A stretch of DNA of 32,095 bases, taken from contig JAJYIU010000032.1 of NCBI GenBank assembly GCA_021789895.1, forward strand, positions 1 through 32,095. Direction: 5' to 3'. The notes below the pieces were generated by a model. It was not told where the DNA came from. It searched no databases and saw only the letters and a list, made by a program, of their open reading frames with translations. Shown here one piece after another: positions 1 to 13,200 of this stretch (its first letter is position 1; each line of letters opens with the position of its first letter). The position numbers were made by a program, and so were the translations under genes. This stretch comes from Acidobacteriota bacterium. GTDB taxonomy: Bacteria; Acidobacteriota; Terriglobia; Terriglobales; SCQP01.

Positions 1-868
1 TGCCGGCATTGCCGGAATTGCTGATGCCGCCGGCGAGCAGGACGGGGCCCTGGGCGCTGGGGCCGATTTCCAGGCTGGTAATCCAGCCGGAATTGACGAA
101 TTCGCCGCGTTCGCGGCCGGCGCCATCAAACAGCAGCACCAGGCTGGGCCACCAGGTAAAGTGGCGAAGCGCCCAAGCAATGCGCACGCCCGCCGGCGTA
201 GCATAAGCGGCAAGCGGGCCCTGGTTCCACGGCGGACTGAACCACCCGCCGCGAAAATGCAGGCGCAGGGAAGGAACCCAACTCCAACGCTGGCGGCCGG
301 CGTCGCTGAAGTCGTAGAGCCGGGATTGCTTCAGATTCCCGGCGGCGGAAGAGGGATCAAAGGTCATGGCGGCAGTAAAATTGCCGCCGTTTGGTCCGTA
401 CCAATGCCGGGCCGTACTGAGTGTAAAATGCGATGCGAATTGATGCCGCCACGCGACCCGCCCCGCCGCGTTGCGGCCAATCAGAGATTGCCCGCTTTGG
501 ACGAGGCTGGCAGCGGTATCGCTTGCCGCGGGGCGCAGGAGCAAGCGCAGCGCCGCCCCCATACCGGTTAGCAAAACCAGCAGCGCCGCCCAGCTACTCA
601 TACGCAGGCGGGACCTGCGCCAGTTCCAGCGATGATTTTGCATGCCGGCTTTGATCGGCTCGGGCTGCGGCGTGGATGCCTTCTGATGCAGCCAGGCATC
701 CAGCTCGTGCGTGTATGCAAAGACAATCGACCTTCGGCTGCCGGGAATGCGGTGTACCGGCAGACCCTTGGTGGCCTCCCAGCGGGATGCGGTACGGATA
801 TCCCGTCCCAGATAGGCGGCGATCTCTTTCCAGGAATCTAAACGGTGACTCAAGGGGGAATCGGTCAT
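1..868 (-). CDS. Membrane-anchored HTH protein, probable one-component regulator (partial, runs off left edge)
   Basis: The minus-strand frame is open from the ATG at 868-866 to the window edge, 289 codons with no stop, so the 3' end is missing. Residues 10-60 form a MerR/excisionase-like helix-turn-helix (SWKEIAAYLGRDIRTASRWE, then GLPVHRIPG and ELDAWL), a module common at the N-terminus of Acidobacteriota proteins. A basic stretch (RRSRLRM, about 84-90) precedes one hydrophobic segment (about 92-112, WAALLVLLTGMGAALRLLL). About 175 residues of a Trp/Gly-rich domain follow, including FVNSGWITSLEIG and LLAGGISNSG. The implied topology is cytoplasmic DNA-binding domain, single TM and extracytoplasmic sensor, as in CadC/ToxR-type regulators but with a different HTH. 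No strong Shine-Dalgarno is seen. It is divergent from the giant ORF at 1225, so control of that gene is plausible but inferred. The ligand is unknown. Confidence 0.8.
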   Translation of the reverse strand, partial: MTDSPLSHRLDSWKEIAAYLGRDIRTASRWEATKGLPVHRIPGSRRSIVFAYTHELDAWLHQKASTPQPEPIKAGMQNHRWNWRRSRLRMSSWAALLVLLTGMGAALRLLLRPAASDTAASLVQSGQSLIGRNAAGRVAWRHQFASHFTLSTARHWYGPNGGNFTAAMTFDPSSAAGNLKQSRLYDFSDAGRQRWSWVPSLRLHFRGGWFSPPWNQGPLAAYATPAGVRIAWALRHFTWWPSLVLLFDGAGRERGEFVNSGWITSLEIGPSAQGPVLLAGGISNSGNAG

Positions 869-920
869 AAAAAGAGCTGAATTAAAAAACTCGGGGGGGC
901 TGCAATCCAGCTTTATCAAA

Positions 921-926
921 ATTATA
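921..926 (-). promoter_or_regulatory. Candidate -10 box for the HTH-TM gene
   Basis: Read on the minus strand, these bases are a perfect TATAAT in an AT-rich patch, about 53 bp upstream of the ATG at 868. No good -35 match sits 16-18 bp upstream, so this is only a candidate. It would give a leader of roughly 45 nt. Confidence 0.3.
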
Positions 927-1062
927 TAGATAATGGCCAGCAACTTTCGCGTTAATCCTATTTTGGGACACGGGCAAACAGCAGAAAAATCAGGTAGTTA
1001 TATTCATGGACTGATTGCCGTCACCTTGCCTAATAACAGCGGTGCAGGACGGCAACTGTCTC

Positions 1063-1091
1063 TTGATGACAGTAAATGTTTGTCTTTAAAT
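1063..1091 (+). promoter_or_regulatory. Candidate sigma-70-type promoter for the giant ORF
   Basis: TTGATG (1063-1068) and TTAAAT (1086-1091) each match four of six consensus bases for -35 and -10 and are separated by exactly 17 bp. They lie in the AT-rich part of the divergent intergenic region. Transcription would start near 1098, leaving a leader of about 125 nt before the ATG at 1225. This is pattern matching only. Confidence 0.35.
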
Positions 1092-1213
1092 ACCCGTATT
1101 TGCCCGATCCTGCCACTTGCCAAACCGGGAGCCAACTGACGCAATCTGTTACTCGTCGCTTTACGACTCAGAAGTGACTGATGTATTCGATGGATGCCCC
1201 CCCTTTCATCGCT

Positions 1214-1220
1214 AGAGGAA
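1214..1220 (+). promoter_or_regulatory. Ribosome-binding site of the giant ORF
   Basis: AGAGGAA lies 4 nt before the ATG at 1225, with the GAGG core about 7 nt upstream. It supports that codon as the start; a Sec signal peptide begins directly after it. Confidence 0.6.
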
Positions 1221-1224
1221 TCGA

Positions 1225-4200
1225 ATGAAGCCGAGACACATCGTCCGAGCGGCCCTGCTGGCCGGAATGTTGACCCTGGTTTGCTATCCCCCCACCATGC
1301 CGGCGCAAGCCGGACCGGCAAGGCAGCCGGCGGCGGGGCGGGCCGCCGCCGCGGCCCGCCGCCAAGCCCAGCAGGCGGCGCGGCTCCAGGCGGCTTATGG
1401 CCGCCTGCCGCTCAGCTTTGAGCCCAACCAGGGTCAGGCGCCGCCCGCGGTACGCTACCTGGCGCACGGGGCCGGGTACACGCTGCTGCTGACGGCGAAG
1501 GGAGCGGTGCTCGCGCTCGCCGGGCGGGGCCAACGCACGACGGTGCGCATGCGGCTGGCGGGCGTGCGGCAGCAGCCGGTGTTTTCGGGACGGCAAGAGC
1601 TGGCGGGGCGGGTGAATTACCTGATCGGCAACGATCCGGCGCGCTGGCACACCCAGATTCCGCTCTACCGCCAAGTACAGGCGGCGAACGTCTATCGCGG
1701 CATCGCCCTGGTGTATTACGGCAACCGCGGCCGGCTGGAATACGATTTTGACGTGCATCCCGGGGCCCATCCCGGGGACATTCGCCTGCAGATGGAAGGC
1801 GCCGCGCCGGCGCGCATTGCCGCCGATGGCAGCCTGCAGTTTTCAACGCCGGCGGGAATGGTGAGTTGGCTGCATCCGGTGGCGTATCAGCCTGCGGTTG
1901 CCGGCCACGCCCGCCGCCCCGTCCAGGCTCGCTTCGTGCGCCTGGCGCACAAACAGTACGGTTTCCGGCTGGGCCCCTACGACCACGCCCGCCCGCTGGT
2001 CATCGATCCCAGCATCGTTTACTATCCCGCGCTGGTCTATTCCACCTTGCTCGGCAGCCCCAGTGGCACCGAGCAATCCGACACCCAGACCCATATCGCC
2101 GTAGATGGCAATGGCGATGCTTATCTGGTAGGCCAAACGAGCGCCTCCGATTTTCCGATGACCACGGGCGCTTACAACCCCAGCTTTCCCGGCGGCGTCT
2201 GCACGGACAGTAGCGGCGGAAGCAAGCCTTGCTCCGCCATTTTTATAACCAAGCTGAATGCCAGCGGCAGCCAGTTGGTTTACTCCACCTATCTGGGCGG
2301 CACCAATCGGGACAAAACTTTCGGAGTGGCGCTCGACAGCACCGGCCAGGCTTATGTGGTCGGCATGACTTCATCCGCGGATTTTCCCGTCACCGCCGGC
2401 GCCTACCAATCGCAGCTCGCCTCCGGCACGTGCGACGTGAATGGCGGTACCGCCGGAGCTTGCCCCAACGCCTTTTTGACGGTATTGAACGCCAGCGGAT
2501 CGGGCCTGGTGTATTCGACCTATTTAGGCGGTCCCGGTCCTTCCACTCCCGCTGGCCTCAGCGGCGCGAATGCCGGACTCGGCATCGCGGTACTCTCGCC
2601 TTCCGCGGTCTTCATCAATGGCGTCAGCGCTTCGAGCGGCTTTCCCACCACCGCCGGCGTATATCAGCCTGCCTATCCCGGCATCCCCGGCTGCTATTTC
2701 GGGGGTACCCAAGGCAACTGCCCGGTGGATTTCGTGGCCAGGTTCGATCCCACCCAGAGCGGCTTGGCCTCATTGGTGTATTCCACCTACCTCGGCGGCG
2801 CCCAGGGCTCAACCGGCATAGATGAATTGCTCATCAATAATGGCGGTCCTGCGGGCGGGATCGCGGTCGATAGCGCCGGCAATGCCTACGTCACCGGCCC
2901 CACCGACGATTACACCTTTCCCGACATTTCCGGCAGCTTCGGCACGGGCGGATCGGGACCCATTGGCAGTTGTTCCATCCTCGGCCAGTCGGGCATGTGC
3001 AATGTCGCCTTCGTGACCAAGTTGAACCCCACCGGCACGGCGCTGGTCTATTCCGGATTTATCGGCAATGGAAATGGCACCGACACCGGATCGTTGGCGA
3101 TCGCGCTAGACGGCAGCGATGACGCCTATATTACCGGATACACGACCAGCGGCTTTCCCACCACCGCCGGCGCCTTTCAGACTTCGTTTGGCGGCGGATC
3201 GCTCGACGCCTTTGTGACCGAAATCAACGCAGCCGGCAACGGCCTGGTGTACTCCACCTATCTGGGCGGCTCCGGGGATGAATTGGAGATGGCCAATGGC
3301 GGTAGCCTGGGCACCCTGGCCGTGGATGGCTCCGGCCAGGCCTATATCACAGGCAATACCGATTCCAGCGATTTTCCTACGCAGCATTCATTGCAGGCGT
3401 TCAACCAGGGCAACAACTGCACGGCTACCAACAATGATGGCACCACCCGCCCATGCACCGATGCCTTTATCACCATGCTCAACGCCAATGGCTCCGGCCT
3501 GGTATTTTCCAGCTTTTTCGGAAGCGGAGGCGATGACACAGGCGACGGCATCGCGCTCGATGCAAGCGGCAATATTTATGTTTCCGGCGAAACTCAAGGA
3601 AGTGGCAGTGGAAATTCATATGCTTTTCCCACCACATCGGGAGCATTCCAGACCACGTTGCCATGCTGCGAAAACGCTTCCTTTGCCGCCAAAATCTCAT
3701 TGAGCACCAGCGCCGTGGTGGTCAGCCCCACCTCGCTGAACTTTGGCGATGTCAATCTCAATACCACCAGCCCCGCCCAAACTCTGACGTTTGCCAACGA
3801 TACCAACGTTGCGGTGACGCCGCAAAGCGGCAATATCAGCGGCACGGATGCCTCTGAGTTTAACGTGCTCGGTGCTTCGACCTGCGCGATTGGCACGCCG
3901 ATACCCGCCGGGGGGACCTGCACGCTGATGATTACCTTCAGCCCTGCATACTCGGGAAGCGCCAGCGCCATGCTGACGGTGAGCACCGACAGCACGGTGA
4001 CGCCCGCGTTGTCGGTTCCGCTCAGCGGGAATGGCGTTTCCGGCGGCACGGTCTCGTTCTCGCCGGGCAGCCTCAACTTCGGCAATCAGGCGGTGGGCAC
4101 CACCAGTGCGCCGCAAATGGTCACGATCACCAACACCGGCACCGGTCCGGTGAATAACATCAATATCTCCACCACCTCGAGCGAGGACATTCAGGGCTTT

Positions 4201-7200
4201 CTGTTTGCTGCCAACTGTCCAAGCAGCCTGGCCGCCGGCGCCAGTTGCACGGTGAATATCAGCTTCGATCCCGATGCGGTAGCGACAGTCAACGGCCAGT
4301 TGCTGGTTTACGACGATGCCGCCGGCAGCCCGCAATTCATTAACCTCAGCGGCAGCGGGGTGCAGGGCGTCAATCCCGGGGTCACGTTCTCGCCCGCCAG
4401 TCTTTCGTTTGGCAATCAGGTAGCCGGCACGGTGAGCGCGCCGCAAACCGTGACCATCACCAACACCGGCACGAGCCCGCTGGCCATCACCAATATCGGT
4501 ACGCCGTCCACCTTCCCGAATATTCAAAACTGTCCCAGTTCGCTAGCGTCCATGGCCAGTTGCACGGTCAGCGTCAGCTTCGCTCCCAATGCTGTCGGAT
4601 CGACGAGCGGCACCTTGCAGGTTTTCGACAACGCCGCCGGCAGCCCGCAATTCATAAGCCTCTACGGCAGTGGGGTGCAGGGTACCGGCGTGGGGAATCC
4701 CGTGCCATTGATTGCCCAGCCGCTAGTGCCCGATGCCGCGATGCCGGGAGCCGCGAATTTCACGTTGACCGTCAACGGCACCGGCTTCGTGTCCGGCGCG
4801 GCAGTGGATTGGAATGGCCAGGCGCTGATGACCACTTTCGTCAGCAGCTCTCAATTGACCGCGGCAGTTTCATCCATGGACGTTGCCAACGGCGGCACCG
4901 CTGTCATCGCGGTGGTGAATCCCAGCGGCGCCAGATCCAACCCCGCCTTGTTCACGATTGTCGCCCCCTCGACCAATCCAACCTTTGTCAATGCCTCCAA
5001 CTCCCCCTTCCCCGCGGGGAATTCACCGGTGAAGGTTGCGATTGGCGACTTCAACGGCGACGGCAGAATGGACCTGGCCATCGCCAACAATTCGGATAAT
5101 ACGGTCACGATTCTGCTGGGGAATGGCAACGGCACGTTCACGCAAGCGCCGGGCTCGCCGATCGCCGTGGGCAACGCTCCCTACGCCATCGCGGTAGGCG
5201 ATTTCAACGGCGACGGCAGGCAGGACTTGGCTATCGCCAATGGCGGGATCAATCAAAACGGCTCGAATAATGTGACCATTCTGCTGGGCAACGGCGACGG
5301 CACCTTCAACCAGGCGTCCGGTTCGCCCATCGCCGTAGGGAATGGGGCGGATGCCCTTGCCGTAGGCGACTTCAATGGGGATGGCACGCTGGATCTGGCG
5401 GTCGCGAATTATAACGACGCCACTATAATCATCCTGATGGGCAATGGCGATGGCACATTTACGCCGGCATCGGGTTCGCCCCTATCGGTCGGCAGCGAAC
5501 CTATTGCCATTGCGGTGGGCGATTTCAACCACGACGGCAAGCTGGATCTGGTGGTCTCCGATTTTGGCAGCAGCAATGTGATTGTCTTGCTGGGCAACGG
5601 CGACGGCACCTTCACCTCGGCGCCCAGCCAGCCCGGAGTCGGCGTCGGACCCGATGGCATTGCCGTAGGCGATTTCAACGGCGATGGCAACCTGGATCTG
5701 GCGGTGGCGAACAGCAGCAGCAATAACCTGACCATCCTGCTGGGCAATGGCAGCGGCGGGTTCACCCCAGCCTCCGGCTCGCCCATCGGCATGACGAATC
5801 CCGCTCGCATCATCGCCGGCGACTTCAATGGGGATGGCAAGCTGGATCTGGCGGTCACGAATACAACCAACAACACGGTGACCCTGCTGCTGGGCAACGG
5901 CGATGGCACATTTACGCCTGCCGCCAGTTCGCCCGTGAGCGTGGGGTCCAATCCGTTCGGGATCGCCGCCGGCGATTTTAACAACGACGGCCTGCTCGAT
6001 TTTGTCACGGCCAATCTGTCCAATGTTTCCGTGATGTTGCAATCGCCCGCGGGCGGGAGCGGGTTTTCGGCCGGGATGGCCAGCTTCGCCTGCCTGGGGG
6101 CGTCGAGCTGCCTCCAACTGAATTTCGGCAACCAGGCGATCAACACCACCAGCGCGGCGCAGACGTTGACCATCACCAATACCGGCACCGGGCCGCTCGG
6201 GAATCTCTATATCACGACCCACTCGAATGAATCCATCCAAGGATTTCCCTTCACGACCAACTGCTCCAATACGCTGGCGGTCGGCGCCAGTTGCACGGTC
6301 AACATCAGCTTCCAGCCGAACGTCATCGGCGCGGTGAGCGGGCAACTGCTGGTCAGCGACGATGCCGTCAACAGCCCGCAAGTGCTGCCGCTCAGCGGCA
6401 CCGGGGTGCAAAGCGGTTCGGGCGGAGTGGTGACGATCACCCCCGGCAACCTCGGCTTCGGCGGACAGATTCTGGGCACGACCAGCAGCGCCCAGACGGT
6501 CACGATTACCAATACCGGCAGCGGAACGCTGGGCAGCATCGCGATTTCCATCTCGCCCGGCAGCGCGGCTTCGGTGTTTCCGTTCACCACCACTTGCGCC
6601 AGCACGCTCGCGGCCGGCGCCAGTTGCACCGTGAGCCTCAGCTTCGCACCCGCCGTGCAAGGGCTGGCCACCGGTCAACTGCAGGTCGCGGACGACGCCG
6701 CCAACAGCCCGCAATCCATTCCTATCGCCGGCAGCGGCATGCTAGCCAACCAGCTGCAGCAGATCATCACCACCATCGCCGGCGGGGACGCGCCCCAGGA
6801 TCTCCCAGCGAATCAAGCGCCGGTGGGCACTCCCTGCGGACTGTCTGCCGATGCCGCCGGCAATTTTTATCTGGGCGATTGGTCCAATAAACATATTTAT
6901 AAGATCAATAGCGCCGGCCAACTCACCACCATCGCCGGCAATGGCACGGTCATCTACACCGGCGACGGCCCGGCCACCGCTACCGGCTTTGAATTGGGCG
7001 GCTTTCCTATCTGCGGCTTTACGGCGGATAGCAGCGGCAATGTTTATTTTGTGGATCATCCCATCACGGGGCTAAGTGCGAGCGGCTTTCAGCAAACCAG
7101 CACCATCCGCGAAATTGTCGCCGCCACCGGCCAGATCCAAACCTTGATTCCGAATCTGCAACCCGGATACAGCGGCGACGGCGGGAAGGCCTCCAATGCC

Positions 7201-10200
7201 CAATTGAGCTCCGCCGTTTTTTCCCTGGCGTTGGATCCCACCGCGGCTTATGGCTTCATCGCCGATTCCGGCAACAACGTCATCCGCGAAGTCAATATCA
7301 GCACGGGTATCATCACCACCCTGGCCGGCAATGGCATGCCCGGCGTCACCGGCGATGGCGGTCCGGCCGGCGGGGCTTCGCTGGATTTTCCCACCAGCAT
7401 CGCCCTGGATGCAGCCGGCAATCTCTACATTGCCGAAGCGAACTTTGTCAAAGAAGTGCCCTGCGCCACGGGCGCAGCCGGTTGCGCACCGCCCAACGGC
7501 GAACAAGCCGGTTACATTTACAATCGCGTGACTTTACCCACCTCGGTCCAGCTCAACAACGGCACTTCCATGCTGGCCATTGCCGTGGATAATTCCGGGA
7601 ATGTCTATATCGCCGATACCGCGCACAATCTCATCTATAGTTCTCCCGCCGGGCAAACCACGGCGAGCTTGTACGCCGGCGGCGGCACCGCCGGCCTGGA
7701 TGAAGGCGGACCGGCCACTTCCGCTACCCTGCTTCACCCCAATGCTTTGCTCGCCGCCGGCGGCAATCTCTATCTCAACGACCCCGGCAACGCCCGCGTC
7801 CAGTTAGTGAATTCGACCGGCAACATCCAAACCATATTTGGCAACGGCTTATCTTCTTTATTCGGCGCTAACCTGCCCGCTACCCAGACGGAAGCCTCCA
7901 ACTACCAGGCCACCGCCGCGGATGCGCATGGGAACATTTATCTTTCCGATACCAATGACAATGTTATACGCGAAATCACGCCCCAAGGCATCATCAGCAC
8001 CGTCGCCGGGAATCTGACCAGCGGCAACAGCGGCGACAACGGCCCCGCCACGTCGGCGCAATTAAACCATCCCATGGGGATCGGCTTCGATGGTCAAGGC
8101 AATCTCTACATCGCCGACACGGCCAACAATGTCGTGCGCGAAGTCAAAGCCGCCACCGGCATCATCACCACCATCGCCGGCAATGGCACCAGCGGTTATA
8201 CCGGCGATGGCGGCCCGGCTACCAGCGCGGAACTCAATAACCCCGCTATTCTTGCGCTCGATCCCGCGGGGGATTTGTTCATCCTGGACTACAGCAATGT
8301 GGTCCGCGAAGTGACGCCGGATGGGATCATTCACACCGTCGCCGGCAATGGCGTCTATGGCAACACCGGCCTGGGCAGCCCGGCCACCAGCGCGGAACTT
8401 TCACCTGAATTTATTGCCGTGGATCACGCCGGCAATCTGTTCATCACCGACGATCAAAGCCAGGTGTTGGAAGTTCCTTGCGTGACGGCTTTGTCTAGCT
8501 GTACTCCGCCCAGCGGCGAGACCGCCGGCTATCTCTATGCCGTCGCCGGCAACGGCACCCCTGGCTACAGCGGCGATGGCGGGCCGGCAACGGCGGCGCA
8601 ACTGGCCGTCCCCTATGACCTGCGGGTGGATGCTTTGGGCAATATCTTCGTGCTGGATGCGGCCGAATCGGCGATTCGCGAATTCACCGTCGGCGGCACG
8701 ATCACGACGATTGCCGGAACGGGCATGCCCGGCTTTGGCGGCGACGGCGGGCCGGCGATAGATGCCCACCTGAACTGGCCCATGTTCATGGCCTTGACGC
8801 CCGCCGGCAGCCTGGTGTTCGACGATGAGGGCAATTCCCGCATTCGCAGCATCAGCAATGTGGAGGTCGCCGGGGCGAGTGTCAATCCGGCTGCACTCAA
8901 TTTTGCCGATCAACAGGTGGGCACTACCAGCGCGCCGCAGACCGTGACCATCACCAATACCGGCGGCGCCAATCTCGTTTTTTCATCGATCTCCGTCAAC
9001 GATAATGATTTCACGGTCGGCAATAACACTTGCGCGACTGGCGGGGATGGCCTTGTGCCCGGCGCAAGCTGCACGGTTTCGGTAATATTCCAACCCACGG
9101 TCATGGGCTCATATACCGTCACGCTGACCTTGACCGACAATGCCGCCGACAGCCCGCAAGCGGTCGCGCTCTCCGGCACCGCCTTCGCACCGGTGGCCAG
9201 TCTGTCATCCGCTTCGCTCAGCTTTGGCGATCAGTTGCTGCATACGGCCAGCAGCGCGCAAATAGTGACTTTATCCAATTCCGGCACGGCGGCGCTGGCG
9301 ATCAGCTCGATTACCGCCGCGGGCGACTTTGCCGAAACCAACACTTGCGGTTCTACCCTGGCGGTGGGCGCCAATTGCGCCATCTCGGTAATCTTCACAC
9401 CCACCGTAACAGGCGCGCGCACCGGCACGCTGACCTTGACCGACAATGCCGCCGACAGCCCGCAAGCGGTCGCGCTCTCCGGCACCGGCATCGCGCCGGT
9501 GGCCAGTCTGTCATCCGCTTCGCTCGACTTTGGCGATCAGTTGCTGCACACGGCCAGCAGCGCGCAAATAGTGACTTTATCCAATCCCGGCACGGCGGCG
9601 CTGGCGATCAGCTCGATTACCGCCGCGGGCGACTTTGCCGAAACCAACACTTGCGGTTCTACCCTGGCGGTGGGCGCCAATTGCGCCATCTCGGTAATCT
9701 TCACACCCACCGTAACAGGCGCGCGCACCGGCACGCTGACGATCACCGATAGCGCCGGCGGCAGCCCGCAGGCGGTCGCCTTGTCCGGCACCGGCACCGA
9801 GCCGTTGCTCAATATTGCGCCTGCATCGCTCAGCTTTGGGAATCAATTGCTGCACACGGCCAGCAGCGCGCAAATAGTGACTTTATCCAATCCCGGCACG
9901 GCGGCGCTGGCGATCAGCTCGATTGCCGCCTCGGGCGACTTTGCCGAAACCAACACTTGCGGTTCTACCCTGGCGGTGGGCGCCAATTGCGCCATCTCGG
10001 TAATCTTCACACCCACGGCCACGGGCGCGCGCACCGGCACGCTGACGATCACCGACAATGCCGGCGGCAGCCCGCAGACGGTCGCCTTGTCCGGCACTGG
10101 CACCGAGCCGTTGCTCAATATTGCACCCGCATTGCTCAGTTTTAGCAATCAATTGCTGAACACCACCAGCGGCGCGCAGGCGGTGACTTTATCCAACACC

Positions 10201-13200
10201 GGCACGGCGGCGATGACGATCAGTTTGATTGCCGCTTCGGGCGACTTTGCCGAAAATAACAATTGCGGTGCGTCACTCGCCATCAACGCCACTTGCGCCA
10301 TTTCGGTGACGTTCAAGCCGTCCGCGGAGGGCGCGCGCACGGGCACGCTGACAATCACCGACAATGCCGGCGGCAGCCCGCAGACGGTCGCCTTGTCCGG
10401 CATCGGGATCGAGCCGATGGCAGTGCTCTCGGCCAGCACGCTGGATTTTGGCAGCCAATATATCGGCCTGAACGGCACACCGCAGACGGTCACTTTGAGC
10501 AATACCGGTTCGGGAGCCACGGCGCCCTTGAGCATCAGCGGCATCAGCGCCTCGGCCGGGTTCGTCGAAAGCTCGAATTGCGGCAGCAGCCTGGCGATAG
10601 GCGCGAGTTGCACCATTTCCGTCAGCTTCGTTCCCACGACTGCCGGCGCCTACACCGGTGCGCTGACGATCAGCGATAACGCCGGTAACAGCCCGCAGGC
10701 GGTGGCGCTCAGCGGCACGGGGGTGATCGGCTATCCGACGGTCACGTTGAATACGACCAGCCTGACCTTCCCCAGCCAGCAGCCTGGCACGATCAGCGCG
10801 GCGCAGCCGGTGATCGTGTCCAATACCGGCCATGCCGTATTGAATATCGGCGGAATCGCGATTGACGCCGGATTCCAGCAAACCAACAACTGCGGCAGCA
10901 GTCTGGGAGTGGGCTCGAGCTGCACCATTCAGGTCAGCTTTGCGCCGGTAGCCAAGTCGGTAGGAACGATTACCGGCAATCTGACGATTACGGACAATGC
11001 CGCCAACAGCCCGCAAAGCGTAAGCCTGAGCGGCACCGCGGTAACGCTGAACAACTGGACCGGATTGACGGCCAGCGGAAGCCTGCCCTGGAGAAACGGC
11101 GCGGACGTGCTGCCGGATGGACAGGACGATCTGATCGTGTTCGGCGGGGGCAACAGCCAAACGAATCTGAATGACACCTGGGTGCTCAGCCATGCCGATG
11201 GCCTGGGCGGGACACCCACCTGGACGGAACTGACTCCGGCCAGCGAGCCGCCGGCCCGTCACAATGCGTTCGCGGCTTATGCCGCGGCATCCAACCGGCT
11301 GATCGTGTTTGGCGGCTGCGAGGGCGGATGTTATCCGATGGACACCGCGGTCTGGGTGCTGAGCCATGCCAATGGGCAAGGCGGCACGCCGGCGTGGAGT
11401 CAGCTTGCAACCAGCGGCACCGCCCCCTGGATCCGCCAGGGAGGGGTGACTGCATACGATCCCGGTAGCAACCGCCTGATCATCTTCGGCGGGCAAAACG
11501 GCTGGGGCTCGGGCGGGGTGTACACCGACACCTGGGTGCTGACCAATGCCGACGGGACTGGTTCCGGCAGTCCGACCTGGATCAAGCTGGCCACCAGCGG
11601 AGGCCCGCCGCAGTACAACTATTTCCCGGGCTCCTACTACGACGCGAAAAACAACCGGCTGGTGGTGCTGGGCGGCAGCGACGCGACGAGTGGGAGTTCC
11701 AATGCAATCTGGACGCTGGCGAACGCCAACGGCTTAGGCGGGACGCCGACCTGGACCAATAGCCTCGCCCAGGGCACGGCCGGGGCACCGAGCAATTTCC
11801 AGGGCGGGGGAATGTACTTCGCCGATTACAACGCCGGCAGCAACCTGGGTTGGGTGTTGCTGGTACCGACGATGGCGCAAATTCCCAATCCCGAATTGTG
11901 GCAAGTCTCCAACGCCAACGGGACGAGCACGCCCGCCTGGAACCAAACCCCGGCAAGCGGCCTGCCCAACGACGGCAGCGGCGTTTATCACTACATGGAG
12001 GGCATGGTCTTCAACCCGGACAGCGGGGTGTTGACGGCCCTGCTGGCCAACTCCGCGGACAACACCATGCAGGCGTATGTGCTGAACCCGCAACAGGCTT
12101 CGGCGCCGGTGGTCAAGCTTTCCGCCAGCAGCTTGAGTTATCCTTCCCAAACCGTGGCTTCGGCCAGCGCCGGGCAGCCAATCACCTTAACCAATATCGG
12201 CACAGCGCCTTTGGCGATCAGCTCAATTGCCGCTTCAGGCGACTTTGCCGCAAGCAACGATTGCAGCGCCTCGCTCGCGATCAACACCAGTTGCACGATT
12301 TCGGTGGCGTTTACCCCCACCCTGGCCGGGACGCGCACCGGCACGCTGACGATCATTGACGACGCCGGCGACAGCCCGCAGACGGTGGCGCTTAGCGGCG
12401 AGGGCGTGGACACTACGCCTGCCGTTTCGCTATCACCCACTACCTGGGACTTTGGCAACGTCTATCTCGGCCAAGCCGGGCTGGGCGTGATCACGCTGAC
12501 CAACACCGGCAACGCCACCCTGGCGATCAGCGGCATCAGCGTACCGGCAGCGTTCAATCTCAATACATCCAGCAACTGCGGCAGCAGCCTGAACGCCGGC
12601 GCCAGTTGCATCATTTCGGTCAGCTTCATTCCCACCACCGCCGGGCCCGTCACCGGCTCGCTGACTATCAGCGACAATGCCAGCGGCAGCCCGCAATCGG
12701 TGGCGCTGGCCGGCACGGGAGTGGTCGGCGCCCCCACCGCGGGGATCACGCCGGCGAACGGATTGAGTTTCGGCAGCCAAGCCACCGGCACGCCGAGTAC
12801 TCAGACGGTCATTCTGGCCAATACCGGCAACGGCGCGATGACGATCAGCTCGATCAGCGCGAGCGGCGATTTCAGCCAGGTCAACGGCTGCGGCGCCATG
12901 CTGGCGGCGAATGTCACTTGTTCGATATCCATTACCTTCACGCCGACGGCGACCGGCAGCCGCAGCGGAACCCTGTCCATTTCCGACAATGCGCCGAACA
13001 GCCCGCAAACCGTGACCCTGAGCGGCACCGGGATGGCGCCGGGCATTTCGTTCACGCCCAGCGCGATCGTGTTTGGCGGGACCGAATTGAATGCGACTGC
13101 CACGGCCGGCTTGACCATACAGAACACCGGCAATGAGGATCTGCACATCAGCGGCGCCAGCGCCAGCCTCGGCGATTTTGCCGTTGCCAGCGGTTGCGCC

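Larger units (their letters stand above)
869..1224. other. Divergent intergenic region, no gene
   Basis: This 356-bp region separates two divergent genes and is visibly more AT-rich than its surroundings, mostly around 870-960 and 1060-1105. Short frames inside it have no ribosome-binding site and no recognisable product. It should hold the promoters of both flanking genes; one candidate for each is listed separately. No known riboswitch fold was recognised. Confidence 0.7.

Noticed and set aside
960-1000. Sequence CACGGGCAAAC resembling the start of a c-di-GMP-I riboswitch
   Set aside because: The other conserved parts of the aptamer (the GACGCAAAG-type core and the second helix) are absent downstream, so the likeness is confined to a short string.
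933-1139. Small plus-strand frame in the divergent intergenic region
   Set aside because: It has no ribosome-binding site and no recognisable sequence, and it spans the best promoter candidate for the giant ORF.
9190-10730. Regularly spaced repeats considered as a CRISPR array
   Set aside because: The repeats are 306 bp, contiguous and coding in one frame, with no short repeat-spacer alternation.
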